Of a stretch of 64,000 bases of DNA, positions 11,611 to 22,760 are shown one piece after another. The notes below the pieces were generated by a model, which was not told the DNA's origin, did not search any database, and was given only the letters and a program-made list of their open reading frames with translations. Source of the DNA: Emydura subglobosa (lineage: Eukaryota; Chordata; Testudines; Chelidae). Each line of letters starts with the position of its first letter. Position 1 is the stretch's first letter. Location: contig ML680053.1 of the NCBI GenBank assembly GCA_007922225.1, forward strand, positions 1,959,434 to 2,023,433. Reading direction: 5' to 3'. A program made the position numbers and the translations under genes.

Positions 11611-11784
11611 CTATTTATTGGCAAGACACAAAGGCAAAACTAAAGTACCAGCCATGCGAATTTCCTGCAGTTAGGTGCATTACGGAGAGAAGTAGGGGGA
11701 GGCATTGAGACATCCACCTCAGAGCTTTCTAAACGAACCAATCAGTACAACAGCACAGGAGTCAGCCCAAAGACAATATGGAAC

Positions 11785-12102
11785 CAGTACTGCCAACCCC
11801 AAAATGCTCAAAAAATCATAAGTCAGGCTCAGCACAAATCATGAGATTGGCTTTCGTATCATGAGATTATGTAAAAATAAATAGATTTGGTGTTATTTGC
11901 CTTTTTGAGACTTTAGGATGCATGGGGGGAGGGGTCATCACATTTTGAAGCTTTCTCCACAGCCACAAGGGCTAGAAGCTTACATTTTCTTTAAGAAAAA
12001 AAAAAGGCTGAAATCACATATCCACTTGACTCCAGGAGCTGGGGCTTTAAGGAAAACAATTATCAGGAGATTGATGACAAGTCATGAGAGTTGGCAACAC
12101 TG
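11785..12102 (+). repeat. Non-autonomous DNA element with CAGT..TGCCAAC ends
   Basis: Starts CAGTACTGCCAACCCC and ends with the inverse of CAGTGTTGCCAACTCTCAT, giving imperfect terminal inverted repeats of about 16-19 bp around a 318-bp body. The body contains cacagccacaagggctagaa, an A-run, and tgactccaggagctggggct. A related body is found at about 52.96-53.13 kb. The flanks (tatggaac and cttaaggt) do not match, so target duplication is lost or the ends are off by a few bases. CAGTG-type ends suggest the hAT superfamily. Confidence 0.6.
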
Positions 12103-14379
12103 CTTAAGGTGAGGAAGATGAGGAAAGGAAAAATGTGAGTGTCCCTAGCAGGGAATTTGTCCAGCACTCTCCAACAACTGCTGGGAAGAGTCTAAGGCAG
12201 ATTCCCTTCAACGCTTTCAGAAACCTGAGCCTTGGATCAGCACTTGACAGAACTCTGAAGACTGGACTGTAGGGAACTAGCAGAGGACGGGCAAGGTGGC
12301 CTCTTACGATAAAGAAGTGTGCACACAGAACTGTGTTCTCTATAGATTTCTGGGGCTACACGTTTAAGGCTGCGGTGCTACGTTTTAGGGGAGCCCAGAA
12401 GGTTGCAGTTTTTCATCCAATCAATCAAGATACCGAGATCTAAGAAGACAGGCTCTCTTCTGAGAGGCAGAAGTAGTGAAGCATCACTGATTTTGTTAAT
12501 GGCTGGGCAACGGATACCGGCGGTGTCCAAAGGTCAGCTTGGAGTTTGCCGAAGGAGACAGGGGAGGATGTTCTTGTCCCAGACAGCAGGACACATCTCA
12601 TTTCAGAACATAATGCAAGCAACACGGGAAAAAAGAGAAAAGAGACAGGCTGGTGAAGTAGCTAGCTTTGTTCGGCAGTTCTGATTCCCTTTAAATTCAC
12701 TGGACAGGGAGGACATTTCCCAGACCTGAAGCAGAGCTCTGTGTAAGCTCAGAAGTGTCTCTCTCTCTCACCAACAGAAGTTGGTCCAAAGAAAGAGATG
12801 ACCTCACCCAGCTTCTCCCTCTAACATCCTGGGACCGACATGGCTACAACCTGCTGATCCCTTTACGGCAGTTGTGCTGCTAAGAGAGTCCCAATGCCAG
12901 AGGACAAGGAGCTCACTGGTGTCAGGTGGTTAGTTTCAGCTGGCCTGACCCATCCAGCGTACCCACTTTATTCCAATTAGATTATCTGTATCTAGTAGGT
13001 GTCCTGCAAGGTATCATTGGAAAATCAATAACCCGCTGAGCATCATTAGTATTCCTGTGTGGTGTGTGTATGCTAAACGCACAAAGGACCAAACAAATAT
13101 GAAGGAAATATGGGACTAACCCATGTTTGAACCAGACAAGCCTGGGGAACGGGGGTAAGCAGGCGTTCTCCAGGCAAAGGAAAGACTGATGCCTTCTTCT
13201 AGGTGCAATCACAGATAATTGGTGGTCAGAGTCAAGGGGCCAGTCACTGGCGTAGCTGAGGCTGCAGGGACAGATGGATTTGCAGCACAGAAAGTATCAG
13301 CGGGAAAGAAACCAGCACGGAACCTTCTTCATCAGACTCCCTGGCACTTTCCTCAGGGCACATTTCAAAAGCAGACTGGCCTAGGAAAAACAGGGCGTGG
13401 TGGGGGGAGAACTTCAAGGGATCTTTTCTCTTAGAAGACAAAGGAACCAAGCACTCTGGACTTCATGGGAGATCCAGACCAGAGGGGTGGTCAGTCGCCA
13501 TGCTGGCCGGTGGACTGGTAAGGAAGTCACGCTCAGTGCAATGCTTGTATCCTGTCTGGAGCATCCAGCCAGCAAGCTATCGCAGCAAAGCATTTTAAAG
13601 GCAGCTTATAGGACCAGCGGTGACACAAGCCCCACACCATGACAGCCATGTCCCCCACGCTCTCTAGCCAGCCGTGATCGGTCAAATCACGCCTCCTCCG
13701 TCGGCAGCAGGGATCTTTCAGCAGACTGGGCAGCAGGTGGATTCATTGATCTAGACCCCCCGATCATGGAGGGCTGCCCCGCACCACATGATGGCTACAC
13801 AAGGTGTCAGCGGAGGTCTCAAACCACACTGCAGGCTTGCATGGGCTAGCACCAACCTCTCCCCTTCTCACTTGCCAACAGCTGGCAGCACTGCTTATCC
13901 CAGAACATTTGCCTTGCCCACAAGCCCACAGCCTCACGCTGCCTGCTGCCTCCCCCTTCTCCTTTGCTGCCGGGGCTTGGACAGGGAGCAAAGGCAGAGT
14001 GTGTGTGTAGCACCAGTTGGGGTTTCCAGGTAGAATGGAGGGGATCAGAGCAGAGCTGGATCGATCCCTGAGGCTCAGTCTGCCCCAGCTGCCAGGGCCC
14101 AGAAACCCTCCCTCTCCATCTGCATGACACTCCCCACAGCACGGCTGTCACCCTCACTTCAACTCCTGGAGCCAGCCAGAATCCCAAGCTTTTATCTACC
14201 CCCCCCAGGTATAGTTCCCTGCTGGGATGATTTGCAGACGCTTCCTGGTCACGATTACTAGTGCTACGGCTTCCCACTGCAAGGTACCGATCGGAACAGA
14301 ATCGGAGCAGCCGGGAGGACGTGGGCAAACTTCATGGTTCAAACTGGTTTTCTAGATGCCTGGAAACGTATAGACATCT
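12103..14379. other. Non-coding stretch, possible LTR remnant inside
   Basis: About 12,975-13,200 contains tgcaaggtatcattggaaaa and ccgctgagcatcattagta, which recall an LTR-type repeat of turtles; I hold this weakly. Otherwise no gene, RNA or defined repeat was recognised. A 160-codon minus-strand open frame at 13,846-14,328 overlaps plus-strand open frames and is not supported. Confidence 0.3.
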
Positions 14380-14545
14380 CAAAGCTCTGAACACCCCTGG
14401 GAGGTCAGTATTACAGACAGCCCCCAATGGGGACACTGAGGCAAAGAGGTGAAGCAATTTGCTCAAGGTCGCTGGGGGAGTCAGATCTGGGATCACACCT
14501 TGGGAATTCCTGGCTCCCAGCTGTGTGCTCAGATCAAGTCTCATT
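14380..14545 (-). repeat. MIR-like SINE fragment
   Basis: Contains ggggacactgaggcaaagag, gtgaagcaatttgctcaagg and tcagatctgggatcac, the reverse complement of the MIR core order. Decayed. Confidence 0.6.
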
Positions 14546-15454
14546 CCCACAAAGAGGCACTGGTTGTTTAAATGCCCCTCCCTCCCTGAGTGCTAGTTGC
14601 AGTAAATTATCCCAGATTAATTGCACTAATCAGTCACTTGCAGACACCCAGAGAATTATGAGGCATGCAATTTGCAGAGTTGCTGCCAGCTACCACAAAT
14701 GCCTGTCCTGAGAGGACGTTCAGATGCCACACTGCCCTGGAATGCTGCTGGGGCGGGAAAGGCACAAACAAAATCCAGGCTCAGCTGCCAGTATTTGTAT
14801 AAGCATACATAGCATCAGCATCAACTAATTCCTAGCAGGCACCAGCCACTTCCTAGACCATCGGATGTGTGTATTAACTCCTGGCAACTTGGTAGCAGTG
14901 GCCACGCCCCCGCACTTCTCCAAATACATGCAACTCAAACCAAGATACCAACAAAGCATCTGGACCAGCACAAGCTAGGAAATCGGATTCACAGCTATGA
15001 GCTGTGTCATCCAGCCAGGACCCAGCTCCACATGCTCACTATCAGGGGGAGTGGAAAGATTTTCTGGAATGCAACCAATGCAGCACACCCTCCTACTCCC
15101 TGGAATACAGCACTGAGAGCGCAGGCAGGAAAGCAGCAATCAGTGGTTTGTGTGAGGAGCTAGGTCAAAAAGAGAGGTGTGTTTAAAATCACCGGGCAGC
15201 CCAGCCCCCAGCCAGGCACAGCTCTGCTACAGCTCCTGTCTGCCATGGGCGAAGCTTCAATTATAGGATCACATCCTCCATCTGCAGAGCGCCAGGTACA
15301 GCCATCCATCACCGTCACACTTTCCCCAAGGCTCCCGCTGGGCCAGTCCCTGCTGTCACTTACGCCTCTCAGTGTAGGACCAGGGAGAGATCAGCATCAG
15401 TGCCAAGGGCCCCAGCTCACCCCCACGTGCTGGTATCTGTTAACCCTTTAACGC
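14546..15454. other. Unassigned non-coding stretch
   Basis: No supported gene or repeat. Short open frames on the plus strand (for example 14,867-15,163) have no recognisable family and no coding context. Confidence 0.35.
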
Positions 15455-15715
15455 TCTCTGATTTGCATTACAGTTCTCAACGGAGACCAGAGCCCTGCCG
15501 TGCCAGGCACTGTACATACGCATAGCGAGAGCCATGGAGAGCTTTCAGTCTAAATAGAAAGACAAAGGGCAGGAGGGGACAGACAGAGGCTCAGACAGAG
15601 GAAGGGACTTGCCCGAAGGCTGTAGCAGAATTGGGTACAGAAAGCAGGTCTCAACCCCCAACCCAGTGCTGTAGGCACTAGGCCACGCTGCCTCCTTTAT
15701 ACTGTCTCCTCCCAC
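15455..15715 (-). repeat. MIR-like SINE with adjoining 'gccaggcactgtacat' repeat piece
   Basis: Left part: cgtgccaggcactgtacata. Right part: cagacagaggaagggacttg, then a ggtctcaacc-type B-box remnant and ggcactaggccacgctgcct. This pairing of a 'gcactgtaca' block and a reversed MIR-like body recurs at 21.2, 51.6 and 58.8 kb, so the two belong to one repeat family. Confidence 0.55.
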
Positions 15716-16261
15716 CTGGAGTCTCAACCCTTGCTGGGCCGTGTGTAACAGACTTGAAGCCAGGACCCCCCTCATTTCAGTGTCTCCCCAGGGCCATGCA
15801 GCACCATGGCACTGTGTCAATAGGAGCGGCTGCTGATTAGCACCCAGGAGCCGTCACCCAGCCCACCTCGCAGCTCGTTAAAACGCGGCGGGGATGAAAA
15901 GACCGATTCTATGGAGTCAGCCCGCACCAGCCCACTCCGCTCGCTGAGCTACCCTGAGTCAGCGCCGCTCGTTTCGCCGTCCCCACCCTGCCCACGCAGC
16001 CACTCCCAGCCAGCCGCCTTCCACCCCGCCTTGTGCCTCAGCGGCTGGGTTAGCAGCGGGGCTCCGGCGGCAGGTCCCTCTCCCGGATGAGGATTCAAGA
16101 GGCTGAGTGAGCAAATCGGATTGCGGGCACCCAAGTGAAGGGAGCGCTTCTGCGCCATTGACTCCAGGTCAGGCTTCTGTTCTAGGGCCACGGATGCATC
16201 ACCCTGATGCGGCTGCTCTTACATCACACCTGGCACAGAGACAAACTCCGCTAAGGGAGGA

Positions 16262-16480
16262 GAGCCGGCCTAGTGGCTAACACACCAGCCTGGCGTTTCG
16301 GTGAGCAGAGTTCGATTCCCAACTCTGGCAGACTGGGTGTGGCTTTGGGCCGACGCCTTTTACTTTCTGTGCCTCAGTTCCCAATTCCCATCTGTAAAAT
16401 GGGAATAACGCCACCTCCCAGCCTCCCAGAGGCTTTGCAAGGGTCATTTCATTAGTGCGGGGCGGTGCTCAGAGGACGGG
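16262..16480 (+). repeat. MIR-like SINE, nearly complete
   Basis: A possible A box (cctagtggctaacacacc) is followed by a good B box (gcagagttcgattcccaa), then the core gtgcctcagttcccaattcc and catctgtaaaatgggaataa, then gaggctttgcaagg. It retains both parts of a Pol III promoter, which most other copies here have lost. Confidence 0.6.
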
Positions 16481-17094
16481 CGAGACAGGTTATTGGAGAT
16501 CGCTGCTGTAAGCCAGCCCTAGACATGTTTCCTGCAGAGATACTGCACAAATGGCTTACTCCAGGGCTAATTTTGTAAAGCCGTTTGATGGAGAAATCCT
16601 AGCAAGGAGCTAGGAGACAGCAACACTGGTCATCTCCATTTACTAGATCAATAGGCAGCAGGGTGGGTATCCTACACCGCTCTCTACACCCCGAAGCAGC
16701 TCCTCTCCTGTCTTCACTGTGATGGTCCATCCCCTGCCGACAGAGTCTTCCACGGGCATGACGTAGCCACACACTGCAGTCCGCACGCAGCCCACTTGTC
16801 CCTGAGGCATGCGGCTGCACGTTCCCTACACCCCACACTCCTGCCAGCGGGCGGACGTAGGCAAACAGTGAGGTGTCTCACTCTTTGCTTGACTGGCCCG
16901 GGGCCGCCTGGCGGCAGGTGGGCGATGCAGTGGGTAGACAATGATAGAACCGAATGACTTGACAAGTTAATGCCTCTGCACTTGGCAAAACCTAAGACAC
17001 GTTTTCATCCTTGGGAGCTGTTACAACGGGGCGGGGGGCGCATCTGATCAATTTGTTGATGGGCACGCTCCCTACCCATGAGGCAGGGAATCGC
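16481..17094. other. Unassigned non-coding stretch
   Basis: No supported gene or repeat recognised. Confidence 0.35.
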
Positions 17095-17205
17095 AGCGGC
17101 CCAGTGCTTGGAGCAGGAGCTGGAAATCCCTGGGTCACTGGCTGTGAAGTGGACTCACAGAACGACCCTGGGCAAATCACTTTGTGTCTGTCTTACCCCT
17201 CCATT
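17095..17205 (+). repeat. MIR-like SINE fragment
   Basis: Contains tgggtcactggctgtgaagt followed by accctgggcaaatcactttg, matching the mid-body of MIR-like SINEs. Confidence 0.45.
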
Positions 17206-17584
17206 TGGCAGCAGCTGATGTTTTTCCCTGATAGCCCCAGCTCCTGGAGTCAGGGGAATTGGTGAAGCTCTCTGCTTTCATTTCTTCTTTTTTTAAGGCA
17301 AGCTTCTAGCACTCAAGGTTGCAGAGGAGAGCTTAAAACCATGACCCTTAACGGCTGAAATGCCAAAATGGCCAATAAAGAGCCAAAAGCCGTTTGGCTC
17401 AAAAATAAAAGCTTTCAAGTCTCCCCATCCAATGATATTTTGAGAGCCTGACTCATGATTTTTGGACAGCTGGAGCTGGCCACATTGATATGAGCATCAA
17501 GGCTGCATCTCCTTTCAGCAGAGAGTCTCTGGGTGTCCCAGAATAGCACTACCGCCTGTTAGACGGGTCCAGCTAAATCAGCTA

Positions 17585-17745
17585 ATGGAAGGTGCTTCTA
17601 TAGCCCCTTCTGTCAGAGGATCTCAAAGCGAGTGGATCTCAAAGTGCCTTGCAAGTGACAGCGTAGTCCCCACAACACCTGTGCCTGACAGATCGTGGAA
17701 CTGAGGCAGAGGGCGTGTGACGTACCCAAGGCTGCAGAGGGGGAC
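17585..17745 (-). repeat. MIR-like SINE-type fragment
   Basis: Contains gaggatctcaaagcgagtgg and tctcaaagtgccttgcaagt, then cgtggaactgaggcagaggg and gtacccaaggctgcagaggg. This 'gatctcaaag' form recurs at 20.6 kb. Confidence 0.5.
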
Positions 17746-18306
17746 GGAAATTCAGTCCTGTACAAAAGGTTCAGGGACATCTTCATTCACCTAAGCAACG
17801 CCTCACCATCTCCATCACTAGTTATACGCATGCTAGCAGGCCATGCAGTGTACATATTCACACGCCCCCGTACGAAGTGCTCAGTGTAAACATGCCCTTT
17901 GTAAGCTAGCTGGCCAGCATCATGGAAAATACAGCCCATAAAAATCAGGTGAGCCATTTAAAAAAGGAACATGTGCGGAGCGTTTCCATGAAGATTTCAT
18001 GGCGAGCGACAGCCCTGCTCTTGCACGGCAGGCACCGCTCAAGGGAAAGAGGAAGCTGTTGCTAAGGGGAACGTAGGGCTGGAAGAGTTGAATGGCATTT
18101 AGGAGGCATCTACCCCGTAAGCACAAAGGGAGGGAATAGTCAGCAGGGTCAGGGCTGGCCAGACAACGACAAGTCGCTTTGGGGAAGCATTTGGAAATAT
18201 AAATCGGCAGCACGCACGGGCATCACACCTGCCAAGATAGCTAGCAGCCCAGGCATTCCCCTGGGGTGAGGGAGCCCTAGGGTCAATCTTTGCTCTGCCT
18301 GAGGGC

Positions 18307-18731
18307 GTCTTCACTGCAGAATTAGCCCCCGGCTGGATTATTTTATCCTGCATGTGAGCAAACAGTGCAACGCCCTGCCTGAGTTGCTGGCTGCTGCCAG
18401 GACTTCTAGGAGGCACGTCCCATGGAGCACTGGGCTGCCGTAAGCTGAGCTGCTCTAGGGTTCTTTCCCAATGAATCACGACAGAACTTGTCTGTCCTTC
18501 TGGACACGCAGGAGGAATTGTGGGGAGGCACTGGAGGACTAGTAGCACATCAGGGATGAAGCCTGCACCCTCACTGCAAAACGGGTGGGTTACCAGCCCC
18601 ATTAAAAGCAGAACTTTGGCTCTAACCCGGGGTCAAAAGCACCAAACTCAGGGGAGAGGGTTGTGTGTGTGGACAGGAAGGGGTCGGGGCATCAGCCAGG
18701 TAAGAGCCTGGGCTAATTCTGCAGTGAAGAC
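18307..18731. repeat. 425-bp MITE with perfect 20-bp terminal inverted repeats
   Basis: The left end, 18,307-18,326, reads gtcttcactgcagaattagc and the right end, 18,712-18,731, is its exact reverse complement. The interior has no transposase. Perfect 20-bp ends at this spacing are very unlikely by chance. The cttcactgcag end resembles a 'cttgtctacactgc' MITE group whose remnants also lie near 55.4-55.7 kb. Confidence 0.7.
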
Positions 18732-20389
18732 AGACAGACAGGCAGGCCGACCTTACGTCCAGAGTTAGCCTTTCCAGTTCTGCTCAGCACGCAGAGGTTC
18801 CCGAGGCGGTGGATGGACCGGTGCAAGACAAGCAAGAGCCATTCGGAGCCTCCCAGTCCGCAGCTCTTTCTTCAGAGGCAGTGGATGCCCCTGACCTTGG
18901 CTCATCAGAAGGGGTGTCTGGACAAGGAGCCTCTGGATGAGAAAGGGCTGGAGCTGGCAGGCGCTGCTCTGTGCCAGTCAGTCCATTGCCAGCTGAACTC
19001 ACCCCCTTGAAACCCAACAGGCTGACTCTGTGGTGTGGGATGGTCCTGCCCAGCAGGAGAGGAGGCCATGCTAGAGCCCAGCATCGCTCAGATCAACAGC
19101 CCCATGTCACCAAACCCAGCGGGTGCCGTTTCTTGGCTCTCTCAGCGCCTGCCTGAGGTTTGGGGCCAGATTAGAGCAAACCAACAGACCGAACAGAAGG
19201 GAGCGGGGCAGGTGGTGGAGCTGGAAATGGACGGTGGGGACCGTGCCTGTGCTTCCCAGGGGTGTAGCGCCAATGGAGTCACAGCCTCTGGGTCCTGCTG
19301 GATCCCCCTGAACGGCTTCTGCAATCCGCAGCTGTGAAGCTGCCTATGGAACAGCGGGAGAGTCAAGGAGCTGTGGGGCACTCCAGCAACGGACCACTGC
19401 ACGGGTGTAACGCCACGGATTCCTCTACACCCACGCTTGATTTACACCAGCAGGAGGGAGGGGAGAATCTAGCCCACAGCCCTGCAGTTGGCCAGGAAGC
19501 AACGGCTTCTCTTTCCAGACACAGGCCTTTCCTCTCTCACACAGACCTCCCTGCCTGTGCCACTCCCGGCTGCAGTGTGGTCCGACAGTGCATCGTGGCA
19601 CCAATGTTGAATCGGGGGGAAGCATTGGGATGGATGCAATTAGACCAAAGAGGTTTTTCATCCACCGCCACCATCATGCAGTGCCCGTGCTGGGAGGCTG
19701 GAAATGGCTGAACAGACAAGTCTTAAGTGCCAGGGACTCAGAGTTTCATTAAAACCCCGGCAAAACTAGGGTGAACTGAACTGAAGTAGCCCCTTTAGTC
19801 AGGGATTCTTCCCTCACTCCCCCTCCGCAGGTTAGGGGGAGCGAGACCTATTTGCTTTCACCTGTAGCTTTCAGCATTACTGGCCCGACAAGGGACACAG
19901 GTCAAGGGACAAGGGACATAATGCATTGGCTTGCATTATGAGCAAGGCCCAGGCTAGACAGCAGCAGTTATTCTGTACCCCCTGCTCCTTCAGAGTGACT
20001 TCTTCTCAAAGCCGGGGGCATGTGGTCAGGGATCATACTGCCTGATGCTTCTCCTCTCGCTTTTGCCACCATTACAGGGGGATGGAGAGACCTGGTGCAT
20101 GGGGGGGGTCGAGGGGGTCTGACCTCACTGAAATGGAATTGCACAGTTCAGAGAATTCAGCTCTCAGACCCAGGGTCCCAGCGAAGCCTGTTGTGTCCAT
20201 TGTAATTGTTGGCCCTGAATACAAGTTTCCCAGGGCATTCAGAACACCACCACACACAGCGTGTGTGTGTGGGTGTGTGTGGGTGTGTGTGGGTGTGTAG
20301 GGGGGGAGAGAGAGAGGATGGCTCTGATGAGATAAATTAACTCTAAAAACTTCACATCAAGCTTCAGCTAATAAAAGAGCACCAAAAAG
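18732..20389. other. Non-coding stretch with a GT/AC hairpin-forming microsatellite
   Basis: No supported gene. At 20,251-20,298 cacacacagcgtgtgtgtg leads into three copies of gggtgtgtgt, giving a palindromic AC/GT junction with a decamer array. Overlapping open frames on both strands at 19.0-19.7 kb have no recognisable family. Confidence 0.4.
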
Positions 20390-20530
20390 TGGTCAGTGAT
20401 CCAGGGGTCTGGACTGGGAGTCTGTGTTCCAATCCTAGCTCCCTCTATGGCCTGGAGCAAGCCATTTGGCTTCTCTGCCTCAGTTTCCCATTTGTCAGTT
20501 AGGAATACTGGATAATATTTGTAACATACA
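20390..20530 (+). repeat. MIR-like SINE fragment
   Basis: Contains gggagtctgtgttccaatcc (B-box remnant), tctctgcctcagtttcccat and ggaatactggataatatttg, in MIR order. Confidence 0.55.
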
Positions 20531-20589
20531 CGGATACCTATTATTTATGAATGCTTTCCTGAGTGATGGAAATCTCCTCCATGTAAATG

Positions 20590-20815
20590 CTAATACCACC
20601 TAGCTCTTCTACAGCACGTTTCATCAACAGATCTCAAAGCACTTTACAAAGGTTAGTATTGTGATTGTACACATGGGGAAACAGAGGCACATAGATACAT
20701 GTCTTGCCTAAGGTCACCCAGCAACGCAGCAGCAGGGCTGGGAACAGAACCCAAATCTCCCAAGGCCTAGTCCTGTGCCCTGTCTGCTAGGTTATGCTAA
20801 CTCCACCTGCAGCTC
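20590..20815 (-). repeat. MIR-like SINE with 'gatctcaaagcactttacaa' head
   Basis: Contains gatctcaaagcactttacaa, acatggggaaacagaggcac, cctaaggtcacccagcaacg and gaacccaaatctcccaaggc. The last block is a reversed B box. Followed by a short (AAAC)n run near 20,845-20,860. Confidence 0.6.
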
Positions 20816-21239
20816 CTCCTCACCCCTTACACCAGACAAAGGAAAAAACAAACAAACAAACCCAGCCCTGTTCTATCAGCAGCTAACCCGGCTCTGTCCT
20901 TACTTCTCATCACTGGGTAGATCACAGAATCTTAAAATAAAAATGTAAACACCACCTGGCATTGAAGGAACCAAGAAGAGGAAGAGGAAATTTACCAGGC
21001 TTCACATAAAAGTCTGCTCTGAAATCAGCAGGAAGCTAGGACAGGGCAAGATGGAAGTGAAGTCACCGACCGAAGGTTAGAGGGAGCCCCCACAGTAAAG
21101 CGGGACACCCTCTGTGCATCGAGCAGACAGCGAGTCTGCTGCCTGGCGTTAGCTGGACAGACCAGTGCAAGGCTGGACTCACATTTAGGATTACTGAAGC
21201 AGAGCCTGAACGAATAGCACGTTCGGTACAACCACACAG
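20816..21239. other. Unassigned non-coding stretch
   Basis: Apart from the short (AAAC)n run, no gene or repeat recognised. Confidence 0.35.
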
Positions 21240-21445
21240 AGGCGCTCCATTGTGCTAGGCACTGTACATCGTAACAGACAGTCCCTGCCCCACAGAGCTC
21301 ACAATCCAAAGAGACAAGACAAAGGGTTGGCGAGAAAACAGAGGGGAAAGGATTTACCCAAGGCCACCCAGCAGGGCAGTGGCAGAGTCAGAATCAGCCA
21401 GATCTCTCGCGCCCGATCCAGGGCACTGGAACACGCTGATTCTCC
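21240..21445 (-). repeat. MIR-like SINE with 'gctaggcactgtacat' head
   Basis: Contains tgtgctaggcactgtacatc, agacagtccctgccccacag, tttacccaaggccacccagc and a reversed B-box area. Same composite structure as at 15.5, 51.6 and 58.8 kb. Confidence 0.6.
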
Positions 21446-22659
21446 AAGGAGTTTGCAGTAAACCATTTCTCAGCCGCCTTTGTCCTCCCAAAGGCTAACG
21501 CTGCCCTGGCTTTTACACTCCTGGCCAAAGCTAGGAGGTTACAGGAGAGGCTGAGATGCGTTCAGCTAAAGGAGCAGGGCTGGGGGTGCCCGGGAAGGGC
21601 TGCCCGGCTGTCAGTTTGCGGGACTTCTCCCAAGCCCTAGTTTAAGGAGTCTGGGACTGCTAGGGCAGCCCTTAACACTGGCACCAGTTCAAGTCTGGTC
21701 CGGGTTAGTGGCTGCGTGAAGCCACTACAGGGTGTTGTTGGGTCTCAGTCCGGTTCCAAGAGGACAGGCATTAGCCATCACGCGTGGCGGTCCCCGCCGA
21801 GAGACCACAAAGCTTGGATCAGACCTGCCTCCCTCAGAGGCGACTCATCCGGATTAGGATTTGTGCACAGCGGGAGACGCTTGAGCTGCTGCCGCTTCTG
21901 CCGCCCTCTCCATCGGGCGGGCGCAGCAGTCTGCAGGGCCGCCTCTCCGATGAGAACGCCCAGCAGAACAGAGCCTACAGAGTTCATCCGCCACATACGT
22001 ACAGGGCAGCAGACAGGCCTTGGAAGACATTTGAGACGGTGGGGAGAAGAGCAAGCCATGGTAGCGCAGGTACCGTTCCGAGCATCGCTAGCTGCCGAGT
22101 AGCCCTCCTTCGGTGGGCAGAGCGTGTGTGTGTTTGAGGGGCAGATGCACTGTTTGCACCATTTTGAGGTCAAACGAGCGTGCCTCTAGTTCTCCGCTCA
22201 ATTCCCTGCCTGTGATATCAACAAACTGGCTTCCAACGTGGGTTTTATGCAGTGATCCAGCCGTCTGCACGGCCTAGTTCTTAGTCGTGTGCAAGGAGAA
22301 AGCTGGAATAACCGGAGCCCCCAACACAATCTCAGACACTGTTCGGTAGCTGCCAACTGTCCTTGGCTGCATGGACCTTTACTTGGGTTGCTGCAGAACA
22401 ACAACGCCATCGCTTGGCTCTTTGCCAGGATGATCCTTCTTTTGTTTGTCTGTCACTCTTGCAGGCCCCTTAATTGTTTGCAGCCCTGGTTTTCTGAAGC
22501 ATCTTTGTTACAACACAGAAGAGCAGCTGATACGTAAACAGATGCACACAAAGACCTGTCTCCTCCAGCACATTTGCAGAGGGACAGGCGAGTAGTTTTA
22601 GGCACTGTGTTTCAGTTTTGTTTTGGGAAAAGAAACTGATTTTACAACACCTAGATGTA
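21446..22659. other. GC-rich unassigned stretch with overlapping open frames
   Basis: 21.70-22.17 kb is open on both strands for up to 131 codons (minus 21,778-22,173; plus 21,716-22,102). The minus frame has several cysteines, but I cannot place it in a family and see no convincing splice frame. It is listed as a place to compare with transcripts, not as a gene. Confidence 0.3.
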
Positions 22660-22760
22660 TTACTGTAGCCCCTAGGAGCCCTAGTCATGGACTAGGGCCC
22701 CATTGTGCTAGATGCTGTACAAACCCAGAACAAACAAAAAAACCCCAAACCTCTTCCAAC
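22660..22760. repeat. 'ccattgtgctagatgctgtac' repeat fragment
   Basis: Contains cctaggagccctagtcatgg and cattgtgctagatgctgtac, a block repeated at 28.0, 34.97 and 52.6 kb. Confidence 0.55.

Noticed and set aside
16262..16480. tRNA gene
   Set aside because: A and B boxes are present, but no cloverleaf can be drawn and the downstream body is MIR-like, so it is a SINE.
21778..22173. Cys-containing minus-strand open frame considered as a RELT-type extracellular exon
   Set aside because: Cys spacing does not follow a TNF-receptor repeat that I can recognise and no splice frame is convincing.
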